A DNA stretch of 64,000 bases from Anaerolineae bacterium (GTDB lineage: Bacteria; Chloroflexota; Anaerolineae; Anaerolineales; UBA4823), in NCBI GenBank assembly GCA_003327455.1, contig QOQU01000005.1, positions 186,001 to 250,000 on the forward strand. Direction: 5' to 3'. A program made the position numbers and the translations under genes. Shown here in pieces: positions 42,333 to 50,960 of the stretch. Every line of letters begins with the position of its first letter. Position 1 is the first letter of the stretch. The notes under the pieces were generated by a model, which saw only the letters and a list, made by a program, of their open reading frames with translations, did not search any database and was not told where the DNA came from.

Positions 42333-42368
42333 GGAGAGATTATTTCCTACGAAGGGATAAATCTCTCC
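42333..42368 (-). terminator. Possible terminator after the small membrane protein gene
   Basis: GGAGAGATT pairs with AATCTCTCC, extended by an imperfect inner stem to 16 positions with one mismatch and one wobble, loop ACGA. On the minus strand GTGTTTGTCG follows, a weak T tract. A separate 8-base inverted repeat, GGAGGAGA/TCTCCTCC, spans 42229-42279. Confidence 0.4.
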
Positions 42369-42409
42369 TTCAGTAAGTGGGTAAATATAGAAAAGCCTGC
42401 CTGGTTTTC

Positions 42410-42589
42410 TTAGGGAGCGAAGCTCCCCATGGAATTGAGCGCGTCGAGAATCTGATCGCCAAATTGATAGGCAGCTACGCCCAGGGCGACACAACAGCAG
42501 CATAAGATCAAAAGAACTACAAGGATGATAATCAGGGTGGTGTTTTTCTTTTTCTTTTCTTCAACGGGAGGGAAGGGCGGTTGTTCCAT
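42410..42589 (-). CDS. Small single-helix membrane protein (59 residues)
   Basis: Starts MEQPPFPPVEEKKKKN, then one membrane helix TTLIIILVVLLILCCCCVALG, then a short tail ending in SFAP. The ATG at 42589 has AAGGAG at good distance. Four successive Cys sit at the end of the helix, at the outer or inner face, and could be acylated or bind metal. It is 42 bases after the DUF4190 gene on the same strand. The function is unknown. Clear ribosome site and membrane protein composition make it a real gene. Confidence 0.8.
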   Translation of the reverse strand: MEQPPFPPVEEKKKKNTTLIIILVVLLILCCCCVALGVAAYQFGDQILDALNSMGSFAP

Positions 42590-42631
42590 ATTTTCTCCTT
42601 AGAAATTTGGTTTAGGTTAAATCGGTCAAAT

Positions 42632-42982
42632 TTATGCCCAGGCAACCAACAGGAAGGGGAGCAGGCTGGACCCTTCTGCTGCCAATCCTAAGGCGATCAA
42701 CAAGAATGGAATGAGAAATGCCAGAATTACGCCACAAATTCCCAGGATGCCGAGGATAATGCCAATCCAGCCAAGGATAACGCCGGCTTTGGCTAAGCCT
42801 TCACCTCCGAGGGCGCCACGGCTATCGCGAATCTCGTTCTTTGCCATATTGCCGGTAATCACTGCCACGATGCTGCCTATAAAGGGAAATAAAGAGAGAC
42901 CAAGAATACCGGCTACCAGGCTTACAACCGCCATGCTGCTGGTTGGGGGCGAATAACTGGGGGGATAAGATGAACTATTCAC
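42632..42982 (-). CDS. DUF4190-type small membrane protein
   Basis: 116 residues: a Ser/Pro/Tyr-rich start (SSSYPPSYSPPTSS), a first helix (MAVVSLVAGILGLSLFPFIGSIVAVITG), a loop with GEGLAKAG, a second helix and a third hydrophobic segment. This is the pattern of DUF4190, where two helices flank a conserved (A/G)xGxxLGxI segment, here KAGVILGWIGIIL. GTG start at 42982 with AGGAGG 4 bases upstream. The role of the family is unknown. Confidence 0.82.
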   Translation of the reverse strand: MNSSSYPPSYSPPTSSMAVVSLVAGILGLSLFPFIGSIVAVITGNMAKNEIRDSRGALGGEGLAKAGVILGWIGIILGILGICGVILAFLIPFLLIALGLAAEGSSLLPFLLVAWA

Positions 42983-43003
42983 AATGCCTCCTTTAAGATT
43001 GCC

Positions 43004-43576
43004 TCAACTTTTTAAGACTTCTTGATTGGCGCGCCGCCATAGTTTCCAGATTACCCAGGAAGTGAACAGAATCACAATCATTGCCACCAGCAAGGGGATC
43101 ACCACCGAAAGGATCGACAACAAGGTGGAGATCAGGTCTTCGGCAATGCTGACCGGCACATTCCCGGCGCCACCTGTGGTAGCGGTTACGGCTGGTCGCA
43201 CAGCCAGCGATTTGACCGCATGAACTGTACCGGCAACCAGCAATCCACAGGAAAGGGCTAACACAGGATGAATGTCGGTGATTGCTCCGGCGCTGGCGGC
43301 AAAGATGATCGCTCCAGCAGCGGGACGGATGAAGGTTTGAATCAGGTCGTTTACGTGATTGATAGCTGGCACTTTGTCAGCAAAAAATTCGATGACGATT
43401 AGTACAATCAGTAATCCAATAATCCAGCCGTTGGTCAGGGTGTCCCAGGGAGGGGATAGTTTAATAAGAGTCGTGAATCGTCCGAGGAGCGCTACAACCA
43501 ATAGGGGGATATAAGCGTTCAAGCCAGCACTCGCCGATAAACCAAAAGCAGAGATGATACCGGTCAATGCGTCCAC
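43004..43576 (-). CDS. DUF4126 family membrane protein, probably leaderless
   Basis: 190 residues with four or more helices; the start DALTGIISAFGLSASAGLNAYIPLLVVALLGR is characteristic of DUF4126. The function is unknown. The GTG at 43576 is chosen: a TATAAT box at 43588-43583 would start RNA at about the GTG itself, and no Shine-Dalgarno sequence is present. The frame could otherwise extend to 43639 over the end of the DUF2085 gene. Confidence 0.8.
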   Translation of the reverse strand: MDALTGIISAFGLSASAGLNAYIPLLVVALLGRFTTLIKLSPPWDTLTNGWIIGLLIVLIVIEFFADKVPAINHVNDLIQTFIRPAAGAIIFAASAGAITDIHPVLALSCGLLVAGTVHAVKSLAVRPAVTATTGGAGNVPVSIAEDLISTLLSILSVVIPLLVAMIVILFTSWVIWKLWRRANQEVLKS

Positions 43577-43614
43577 TACTTTATTATACGCTATAGGGCA
43601 AAAAAAGTTGCGCT

Positions 43615-44433
43615 TCAACCGATATGAAAACCATCCCATGTGCCGGTTAGTAAGAACCGACCAAGATCAATCAGCATAATTTGTAATAGCGCAAAGCCAA
43701 AGCCAGTGATAAGAAACGTGGAGTATTCGCGCCAGTGATTGTACTGATTCTCCCGCCGCAAGACGATGATCCAGAGCAAGGTATAAATCATCGTCAACAG
43801 GATTAAGACCCCTGCGGCCGAGAGCAAGGCGAGAGGGTAGAGCAGCAGTGGATTTTGACTCATCACCAATAGGTCGATAAAAGCGGTAATGAAGAGTAGC
43901 CAGAATACCTGCGAGAGAGTTTTCAGTGCCGGCTCATCGCGCACCTGTCGATATACCAATTGTTGAAAGGCAGGATAAAGCATCGCCGTAATAACCAGTC
44001 CCATGCCGCTGCCGGTGATTAGTCGCAGGCTGTTTGTCGGCGTGTACAGGTGGGGCAAAGCAGGAAAAAGGGTCAGGTAGGAGTTGAGCCCGTCAACGGC
44101 AAAAGCAAGCGCCAGTAGGGCAAAAATGGCAAGGATTCGCCGTGCAGGAGTTGCACTACACCGATAGCCAAAGCGATGCTGGAAAACTAGACCTGCAATC
44201 GCTCCCAGGTACATTCCGGTGCAACGGGCGCATAACGGCAATGGACGTTCGCCAAGGTGGTAAGAGCGGATCTCAATTCGATGACAAACCGCATAACCGA
44301 TAGCATCTGCCTTGCCCAACAATCCTTCCGGGGTTAATACCAAAAAACCTGTTGTCAGGAGAAGAACCAGAACGCTTAAGGGTATTTTTGCCCAATGGAT
44401 TTTCGCCAATGCACGTTGTAGCCAGGAATCCAT
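43615..44433 (-). CDS. DUF2085 membrane protein
   Basis: 272 residues with seven or so helices. The DUF2085 signature is clear: YAVCHRIEIRSYHLGERPLPLCARCTGMYLG, with three Cys and a His that probably bind a metal or form a thiol site. The function is unknown. An ATG at 44442 adds three residues but overlaps the -10 box of the predicted promoter. I therefore favour the ATG at 44433, where the predicted transcript begins. Confidence 0.85.
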   Translation of the reverse strand: MDSWLQRALAKIHWAKIPLSVLVLLLTTGFLVLTPEGLLGKADAIGYAVCHRIEIRSYHLGERPLPLCARCTGMYLGAIAGLVFQHRFGYRCSATPARRILAIFALLALAFAVDGLNSYLTLFPALPHLYTPTNSLRLITGSGMGLVITAMLYPAFQQLVYRQVRDEPALKTLSQVFWLLFITAFIDLLVMSQNPLLLYPLALLSAAGVLILLTMIYTLLWIIVLRRENQYNHWREYSTFLITGFGFALLQIMLIDLGRFLLTGTWDGFHIG

Positions 44434-44440
44434 GTTCTCC

Positions 44441-44468
44441 ATTATAGAAGGTTTTCGTTAGATTGCAA
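44441..44468 (-). promoter_or_regulatory. Promoter of the DUF2085 gene
   Basis: TTGCAA (44468-44463), 16-base spacer, TATAAT (44446-44441). The predicted RNA start falls on or next to the ATG at 44433, so the mRNA would be leaderless. Confidence 0.6.
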
Positions 44469-44663
44469 GTCAATCGGTCTCCTGGTTGACGGACAAATCT
44501 CTGGCTATCTTACCTTGCCATGAGCATCAATTTGCCTTCGCTATCGAATCGGCGAAACTGTGTTCTGGGGTTTTTCAAGTTCGTGTGGATTAAGGGATTA
44601 TTAAATTCACACCACGCAGGCTGGTCTTAAGGTATGATTAGGGCTTCAGGAGGTTCATGGACT

Positions 44664-45842
44664 ATGAAACGATTGACTTTACTCATCTCCGTGCTGGTGT
44701 TGTTGCTGAGCTCGTGCGGTCTTTTTCGCAATGCCCCAACACCTGCACCCACCGAAACATCGCTCCCTGCTACAGCAACGGAGCTCCCTGTGACGCCAAC
44801 GTCTGCTCCAACCCCTTTGCCCACCGCTACGGCGGAACTGGTGGATTATGGTCCGAGTGGATTTCCACCCAACATTAATCCCTTAACCGGTTTACCGGTC
44901 AGTGACCCGGCCGTTTTGGATCGTCGCCCCCTGGCGATTAAAATTCAGCTATTTCCACGCGATGGGCGGCCTCCCTTTGGCTTGTCCCTGGCAGATGTCG
45001 TGTTCGATTATTACCAGAACAATGGTATGACCCGTCTGCATGCCATCTTTTATGGCAATGATTATGAGCAGGTCGGTCCGATCCGCTCGGCGCGCTTATT
45101 CGATGGTGAATTAATCGAAATGTATAAATCGATCTTTGCCTTTGGAAGTGCGGATAAGCGAATATTGCGCAAGCTGCTCAACGCGAATTACGCCAATCGC
45201 CTGATCTTTGAGGGCGCGCTGAATTGTCCTCCGATGTGCCGGATCGATCCGAACGGCGGCAATTACCTGGTGGCAAACACCAAAGAGATGGGCCCGTATA
45301 TTGAAACGCGGGGCGAGAAAGATGAACGCCAGAATTTGGACGGTATGAAGTTCCAACACGCCACGCCGGCTGGCGGAACCCCTGCGGTTAAAATTTTTAC
45401 CCGCTTTTCGATCAGCGCTTATGTGCGTTGGGATTATGACCAATCCAGTGGAAAATATTTGCGTTTTCAAGACACCCAGGAAGATGGTGGACAGGGTGAA
45501 GCTTATGCTCCGTTGCTCGACCGCGTGACCAATGCCCAAATCAGCGCTGACAATGTTGTTATCCTCGTTCTACCGCATAAGTTTGAATATAAATCAGGCA
45601 ACAGTGAGATTATTGATATTGAGATGAAGGATAGCGGCATCGCCTATGCCTTTCGTGATGGGTATGCGTATGAAGTGCGCTGGGTGCGCTCTGCCGATGA
45701 TACTTTATTTACCTTGCAATTTGCAGATGGTACACCTTATCCCTATAAGCCAGGTGTTACTTACTATGTCATCATGGGGACGAGTTCGACCCTGGATAAA
45801 AAAGATGGCGGCATCTGGCGATTCGTATGGGCTATGCCATAA
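44664..45842 (+). CDS. DUF3048 lipoprotein (YerB-like)
   Basis: 392 residues. A signal peptide ends in the lipobox LLLSSC at about residue 18, then a Thr/Pro linker of about 40 residues (PTPAPTETSLPAT, PVTPTSAPTPLPTATA). The DUF3048 domain follows: NPLTGLPVSDPAVLDRRPLAIKI, ADVVFDYYQNNGMTRLHAIFYG and GPIRSARLFD. The ATG at 44664 has AGGAGG about 10 bases upstream; an in-frame ATG at 44634 is not supported. The domain is linked in Bacillus to envelope and sporulation biology, but its activity is not known. Confidence 0.9.
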   Translation: MKRLTLLISVLVLLLSSCGLFRNAPTPAPTETSLPATATELPVTPTSAPTPLPTATAELVDYGPSGFPPNINPLTGLPVSDPAVLDRRPLAIKIQLFPRDGRPPFGLSLADVVFDYYQNNGMTRLHAIFYGNDYEQVGPIRSARLFDGELIEMYKSIFAFGSADKRILRKLLNANYANRLIFEGALNCPPMCRIDPNGGNYLVANTKEMGPYIETRGEKDERQNLDGMKFQHATPAGGTPAVKIFTRFSISAYVRWDYDQSSGKYLRFQDTQEDGGQGEAYAPLLDRVTNAQISADNVVILVLPHKFEYKSGNSEIIDIEMKDSGIAYAFRDGYAYEVRWVRSADDTLFTLQFADGTPYPYKPGVTYYVIMGTSSTLDKKDGGIWRFVWAMP

Positions 45843-45882
45843 GTAGAGATTTATCGGTAAGTTTATTGATGAGTTAGCAGGT

Positions 45883-46272
45883 ATGGAAGCATTTTTTCGA
45901 GACCCAAATGAGCCGGTGTTTCCTCCCGTGGAGGTGAGGATCAAAGCGTTGCGCGCCGATCCCCGTTCGGATGGACAAAGAGTGCGCGTGTTCCTCCACA
46001 TCACGGCGTTCCAAAAGCGTCCCAGTGGGGAGGTGCGCATTCTCAATGCCCAGGGAGACGAACTTGCGAGTGCCAGTTTCATTGAGGCGCTTTCCCCGCG
46101 TATGGAATTTACCCTTCACCTGCGCGGCGAGGTACTCAATCCACATCGCTTGCAGGCGCGCATCTTTTATCTGAGAGATGAAGATTATCAATCTGAAGGT
46201 GAAGGAGAAATTGAACGGTCGCTGATGGTGGTCGATCAGGCGCAGACCGATTTTGAAGTACCCATTTTGTGA
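45883..46272 (+). CDS. Uncharacterised 129-residue protein, probable beta-sandwich
   Basis: 129 residues with no signal peptide or membrane helix. Alternating hydrophobic strands (RVRVFLHITAFQ, EVRILNAQGDELASASFIE, MEFTLHLRG, LQARIFYL) suggest an immunoglobulin-like sandwich. It follows the DUF3048 gene by 40 bases. The start at 45883 has only AGCAGGT as a ribosome site. I do not recognise the family. Good coding character and no overlapping gene support it. Confidence 0.7.
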   Translation: MEAFFRDPNEPVFPPVEVRIKALRADPRSDGQRVRVFLHITAFQKRPSGEVRILNAQGDELASASFIEALSPRMEFTLHLRGEVLNPHRLQARIFYLRDEDYQSEGEGEIERSLMVVDQAQTDFEVPIL

Positions 46273-46334
46273 ACTATATCCTTTCTGCGGGCGAGGTTGG
46301 TACGAAAATTGCAAAATCTGGTTGGCTATGGCAA

Positions 46335-46363
46335 TTGACTGGCTTTGTCAGCCATGCTAGAAT
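46335..46363 (+). promoter_or_regulatory. Promoter of the propeller/M23 gene pair
   Basis: TTGACT (46335-46340), 17-base spacer, TAGAAT (46358-46363), 25 bases before the ATG at 46389. Confidence 0.65.
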
Positions 46364-46388
46364 GCCAACAGAAGGTACGTAGGCCAAC

Positions 46389-48428
46389 ATGCAATCCTCT
46401 CCATCCTCTTCCGCTCCTCAAACCCCTCGCAAGCCGTCTCAGCGATGGTTGCTACGAGGGGTTTTGTTGTTGCTCATCTTGACTGGATTGTTCGCCCTGT
46501 TCCGTGTTCCGCCCCTTAGCCTTCGCTTGAGAGAGGTGGCCGGAGGGTATTTCCTTTCTCTCTCCTCAAGTCTGGCTCAACAAAGCACTCCTACCATCCC
46601 GCCCTCGAATGAGAATGCCCTTCCAACCGCCTCTCAGATTGTAACCCTGGCGGTTTCCCCAACTCAGACGTTTCAGATTGCCACCCAAAGCGCGACTGCT
46701 CCTGTATCTACTACCCTTCCTGCTTCCGCCACTTTGAACGATGGCTGGCTTGTCTTGTCTCTGTTGGATCGGGACGATTATCATTTGTTTGCCTATCAGG
46801 TGACGACTCAAAAATGGCTCCGCCTCACCGATGGTGAAGGAGATGATCTCTATCCAGCGGTGAGTCCGGATGGGATGTGGATTGCCTTTGCTTCCAATCG
46901 TCAAGGATATTGGGATGTGTATCTACTATCGCTTCGAGATGGAAGCCTTTATCCTCTGACCCGCTCTCCTCAGTATGATGGAGCGCCGACCTGGTCTCCA
47001 GATGGAAAGTGGCTGGCATATGAGAGCTACGTTGTCGACCCACAAACGCAAGAGGGGAATTTAGAAATCTTGATTCAAGAGGTCAAGCCGGGTGCAAATC
47101 AAAACCCACAAGTCGTCCAACTCACCTCGGTCGGTGGAGCTGATTTTGCCCCGCAGTGGTCTCCAAAGGGACGGCAGATAGCTTTTATCTCGCAGCGCGC
47201 CGGAGAAAACGATCTGTGGATTGCAGACCTGGATCGAATCGATGATCGCTATCGCAACTTAAGCGCCGATCTCGCTTCATCGGTACAATCGCTCTCCTGG
47301 TCTGCCGATGGGAACTGGTTGCTTTGGAATGCTGCCATTGAAGGCATACAGTGGATCTACCGCTGGGATGCGAATTCCCCTCAGTTGCCGTCTCGCAAAA
47401 TCCTGCCTGGTCGTTACCCTGTTCTCAGTGAAGATGGAAAGCAAATCTTTAGCGTTCTGTCCACACCTCATCACTCGTATTTGCAGGCTTTTTCACTGGA
47501 TGATGGAACCTATACGATGCCTTTGATGCTCCTTCCTGGCGAGCCAAAAGGGATTGCCTGGCTTCCGCAGAAGTTTAGTGGGCAAATCGTGGCTAATTTT
47601 CCGTCTTTGCCCAATATTCAAGAGCTTTTCCCGTTCCATGAAGCTGATCGTCGAGAAGCGGGTCAAACACCCGTACGGCAACGCATAAAAGCCCTGGAGG
47701 ATGTACAGGCGCCTTTCCCCTATCTACATGAGGCAGTGATCGAGGCTTTTCGAGCCTTGAGAACATCAGTGGAGCAGCGCGCCGGGTGGGATGTCCTGTC
47801 CCGCCTCGAGAATGCTTATCTGCCGTTATCGAGCCCCGCTTTCCCCTTCTCCAATGAAGAATGGCTCTACACCGGTCGAGCATTCACTTTGGATCCGGCT
47901 GTGCTTAACGCTGGCTGGCTGATGGTTGTCCGCGAAGACTATGGCTCTGAAATTTACTGGCGGCTCTACCTCAAGACGCGCTATCAGGATGGGCGGCAGG
48001 GGATGCCCTTGCGCGATTTGCCGTTCGATCTGAATGCTCGTTATCGCGGCGATCCTCTGGCGTATGACCGCGGTGGAGCGTGGATGCCTGCAGCTCCCGG
48101 CGGTTATTGGATAGATTTGACCGAGTTGGCGCAACGCTATGGCTGGAGACGGCTGCCAGCTTTGTCTACCTGGCGCTCTGCGCTGAATACAGCGCGCTTC
48201 GCCATCCTGGTTAAGCAAGATGGGTTGGACTGGTATTCGGCAATGTTAGAACTCTATCCTGCTGAAGCCCTCTATACGCCCACACCCGTTCCTTCCCCCA
48301 CCCAAACGCCCACCCGCACCCCGATTCCAACCCGCACCAGCACATCAACCCCGACACCTCGTCCGACCCTCACCCCTCGCCTCACCTTGACCCCGGTACA
48401 ATCGTTACCTCCTTCCCTCACGCCATGA
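46389..48428 (+). CDS. TolB-like beta-propeller protein with Thr/Pro tails
   Basis: 679 residues. A basic start and one membrane helix (WLLRGVLLLLILTGLFALF) are followed by a Ser/Thr/Pro linker to about residue 110. Then PD40/WD40-like repeats: DLYPAVSPDGMWIAFASNR, GAPTWSPDGKWLAYES, FAPQWSPKGRQIAFISQR, SLSWSADGNWLLWNA. After the propeller is a segment of about 220 residues with no family I recognise. The last 50 residues are nearly all Thr/Pro. It probably lies outside the cell membrane. The stop overlaps the M23 gene by ATGA. Confidence 0.8.
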   Translation: MQSSPSSSAPQTPRKPSQRWLLRGVLLLLILTGLFALFRVPPLSLRLREVAGGYFLSLSSSLAQQSTPTIPPSNENALPTASQIVTLAVSPTQTFQIATQSATAPVSTTLPASATLNDGWLVLSLLDRDDYHLFAYQVTTQKWLRLTDGEGDDLYPAVSPDGMWIAFASNRQGYWDVYLLSLRDGSLYPLTRSPQYDGAPTWSPDGKWLAYESYVVDPQTQEGNLEILIQEVKPGANQNPQVVQLTSVGGADFAPQWSPKGRQIAFISQRAGENDLWIADLDRIDDRYRNLSADLASSVQSLSWSADGNWLLWNAAIEGIQWIYRWDANSPQLPSRKILPGRYPVLSEDGKQIFSVLSTPHHSYLQAFSLDDGTYTMPLMLLPGEPKGIAWLPQKFSGQIVANFPSLPNIQELFPFHEADRREAGQTPVRQRIKALEDVQAPFPYLHEAVIEAFRALRTSVEQRAGWDVLSRLENAYLPLSSPAFPFSNEEWLYTGRAFTLDPAVLNAGWLMVVREDYGSEIYWRLYLKTRYQDGRQGMPLRDLPFDLNARYRGDPLAYDRGGAWMPAAPGGYWIDLTELAQRYGWRRLPALSTWRSALNTARFAILVKQDGLDWYSAMLELYPAEALYTPTPVPSPTQTPTRTPIPTRTSTSTPTPRPTLTPRLTLTPVQSLPPSLTP

Positions 48429-49579
48429 GAAGAGTTGCATGGTTGGGCATTTTTCTCTTTCTGGGTGGCATAATCGGATGCACACCGGCGATATTCGCTC
48501 GCCCTTCTCCAGTTGAAGCCACCGTTTCTCCATCCCAGACAGCCGCATCTCCCGATGAGACCGCCTCTCCCACGCAACTGATCCCCGATGCTGTTCCAGT
48601 AGATGCCCAGACCTTTGATTCCGATCCGGCTTTGCCCTTGACGGATCCTTATTCGTTGATGGTTCAGCAGCCCCTCACCGACACAATTGCCGACTGGCGT
48701 CCGCCGCTCTACCCAACACCCTGGATTCCTACCCCTTATGACCATTTTCTTTTCAGCCGCCCGGTGTTAGCAGATATGAAGGTTTGGGCATTGGAGGATT
48801 ATCGCTACGGTGGGGTTTTCTTTCGTAACGTAGTCCATACCGGCATTGATATCCCCCTCAAGATTGGTTCTCCGGTCGTTGCAGCCGGCTCGGGGCGAGT
48901 GACCTGGAGTGGCTATGGCTTGATGAGCGGCGAGAACAATCCTGAGGATCCTTATGGGTTGGCAGTGGTCATCCGGCATGATTTCGGGTATCAGGGGCAG
49001 ACGCTCTATACGGTTTATGGACATCTATCGGAGACAAATCTGGTGGTCGGTCAGCCGATTAAGAGCGGGGAATTGGTTGGCCTATCCGGGGCAACCGGCA
49101 AAGTAACCGGGCCACATTTGCATTTCGAGGTGCGCATTGGGGATAACAACTTCTCCCGTAGCCGTAACCCAGAGTTGTGGATTGTACCCCCTCAGGGTTG
49201 GGGGATTCTCGCCGGCCAGTTGAAGACATTCGAGGATGAGTGGATGATGCGAGTCAAGGTTTTGATTCGTTCGTTAGATACAGGAGAACGCTATTGGGTT
49301 GCTACCTATGGGGATGGCCCGGTCAACAGCGACCCCTATTATAACGAAAATCTGGTCATCGGTGATTTGCCCGCCGGCTGGTACCGCATTTTGATCCCCG
49401 GGGAGACCAGCCAGCACCTGGATATTGAAATCTTGCCCGGCAGGGTTAGCTACTTCCGTTATAAGCGGGGGAGTGGATTCTCGACCGATTTGCCCATCCC
49501 GCCTGGTACGTTTTTCAAGACGCCTGAGGTGCCAACTCCCCAGATCGAACTCGAGCCTCTTGAGACGCCTGTTCCCTGA
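48425..49579 (+). CDS. M23 (LytM-type) metallopeptidase lipoprotein
   Basis: 384 residues. Signal peptide with lipobox IIGC at about residue 19. The peptidase domain has the zinc His/Asp of HTGIDIPLKIGSPVVAAGSG and the HxH of GPHLHFEVRIG, with GHLSETNLVVGQ in between, so the catalytic set is complete. A C-terminal beta domain of about 130 residues and a Pro/Thr tail follow. It likely cuts peptidoglycan cross-links or activates another hydrolase. It is coupled by ATGA to the propeller gene. Confidence 0.9.
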   Translation: MRRVAWLGIFLFLGGIIGCTPAIFARPSPVEATVSPSQTAASPDETASPTQLIPDAVPVDAQTFDSDPALPLTDPYSLMVQQPLTDTIADWRPPLYPTPWIPTPYDHFLFSRPVLADMKVWALEDYRYGGVFFRNVVHTGIDIPLKIGSPVVAAGSGRVTWSGYGLMSGENNPEDPYGLAVVIRHDFGYQGQTLYTVYGHLSETNLVVGQPIKSGELVGLSGATGKVTGPHLHFEVRIGDNNFSRSRNPELWIVPPQGWGILAGQLKTFEDEWMMRVKVLIRSLDTGERYWVATYGDGPVNSDPYYNENLVIGDLPAGWYRILIPGETSQHLDIEILPGRVSYFRYKRGSGFSTDLPIPPGTFFKTPEVPTPQIELEPLETPVP

Positions 49580-49597
49580 TTTTTTCTTTCGAAAACC

Positions 49598-49625
49598 TTG
49601 ACAGATAGAACGTTTGTGCTAAACT
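49598..49625 (+). promoter_or_regulatory. recA promoter with SOS-box-like site
   Basis: TTGACA (49598-49603), 16-base spacer, TAAACT (49620-49625). Between the boxes, AGAACGTTTGTGCT (49607-49620) resembles GAAC-N4-GTTC at seven of eight conserved bases, so a LexA dimer there would block the polymerase. Confidence 0.6.
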
Positions 49626-49735
49626 AACTCTGGGCGTGATAGCCATGAAAACCAGAATATTTTGGAATGCAGTTCATGGTCGGTGATATACTCAAAAGTA
49701 CAAACGATCAGGTTTGAGAATGAGAAAGGAAATCT

Positions 49736-50818
49736 ATGGTTAAAAAGATTAGCACCTCACCGTTATCGGATCAAGCAGATGCCAGACAAGCCGCTCTGGA
49801 CAAGACCTTAGGAGACATTACCAAACGCTATGGTGAAGGGGCAATCATGCGTTTAGGAGAAGCTCATCACTTAGCGGTTGAGGTGATCCCGACCGGCTCT
49901 TTGTCCCTGGATATCGCTTTGGGAGTTGGTGGGATCCCGCGTGGCCGCATTACCGAGATTTTTGGGCCTGAGTCATCGGGAAAAACGACCATTTGCCAGC
50001 ACATAGCTGCCGAAGCGCAGCGCATGGGCGGAGTGGCAGCGTTCATTGATATGGAGCATGCTTTAGATCCGAATTACGCTGCTCGCTGTGGAGTCAATAT
50101 TGACTCGTTGTTGATCTCACAGCCAGATACGGGCGAGCAAGCCCTTGAAATTGCTGAGGCCCTGGTGCGTTCTGGAGCAGTGGATGTGGTGATCATTGAC
50201 TCGGTCGCGGCTCTGGTGCCACGAGCGGAGATTGAAGGGGATATGGGGGATGCACCCATGGCAATGCAGGCGCGCTTGATGTCGCAAGCTTTACGCAAAC
50301 TTTCAGGTGCTATCAAGCAGACCAATACAGCGGTGGTTTTCACCAATCAATTACGCCAGAAGATTGGTGTGGTGTTCGGCAATCCCGAAACCACTTCTGG
50401 TGGTATGGCATTGAAATTCTATGCTTCGGTGCGCTTGGATGTGCGCCGCATTCAGTCGATTAAATTAGGCAATGAAATTATCGGTAACCGCACGCGGGTA
50501 CGGGTGGTAAAAAATAAAGTTGCACCGCCTTTTCGCACGGCCGAATTCGACATTATGTACAACGAAGGCATTTCACGGGTGGGCGATTTGCTGGATTTGG
50601 CTACCGAACTGGAGATTATCACCAAGCGCGGCTCGTTCTATAACTACGGGGATATTCGCCTTGGACAAGGGCGAGAAAACGCCAAAGATTTCCTGCATCA
50701 AAACCCCGATCTGGCTGAAGAGATCGAGTTAGCCATCCGTCAACAAGCTCTGAGTGGAGAAGTTCCCTTGCCCATTCGTTCTGATGAAGCAGATGATCTG
50801 GTAGATGACATCGTGTAA
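49736..50818 (+). CDS. recA: Recombinase RecA
   Basis: 360 residues, near the usual length. Walker [10 protein letters not shown], Walker [11 protein letters not shown], the L2 loop [13 protein letters not shown] and the C-terminal acidic tail (DEADDLVDD) are present. The E. coli-type FIDAEHALDP is [10 protein letters not shown] here. It promotes strand exchange and LexA self-cleavage. Promoter with an SOS-box-like site is upstream. The AAGGAAA ribosome site is close to the ATG. Confidence 0.98.
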   Translation: MVKKISTSPLSDQADARQAALDKTLGDITKRYGEGAIMRLGEAHHLAVEVIPTGSLSLDIALGVGGIPRGRITEIFGPESSGKTTICQHIAAEAQRMGGVAAFIDMEHALDPNYAARCGVNIDSLLISQPDTGEQALEIAEALVRSGAVDVVIIDSVAALVPRAEIEGDMGDAPMAMQARLMSQALRKLSGAIKQTNTAVVFTNQLRQKIGVVFGNPETTSGGMALKFYASVRLDVRRIQSIKLGNEIIGNRTRVRVVKNKVAPPFRTAEFDIMYNEGISRVGDLLDLATELEIITKRGSFYNYGDIRLGQGRENAKDFLHQNPDLAEEIELAIRQQALSGEVPLPIRSDEADDLVDDIV

Positions 50819-50960
50819 GGCTGGAGGGTTCCCTGGAAGTTGTTCAGCTGTTAATAGTGCGAATCGAATTTCGATCTACCGGTGGTTGAAATTCAATCCG
50901 ATCCAAAACCTTAATAGCAGAAAGTTGTCTTGTGGAGATCGAGCAGGACCTGCTTAAGTG

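Noticed and set aside
48280-48420. Repetitive CCCAC-rich DNA at the end of the propeller gene as a satellite or mobile element
   Set aside because: It encodes a Thr/Pro tail in frame; the repetition follows from the protein composition.
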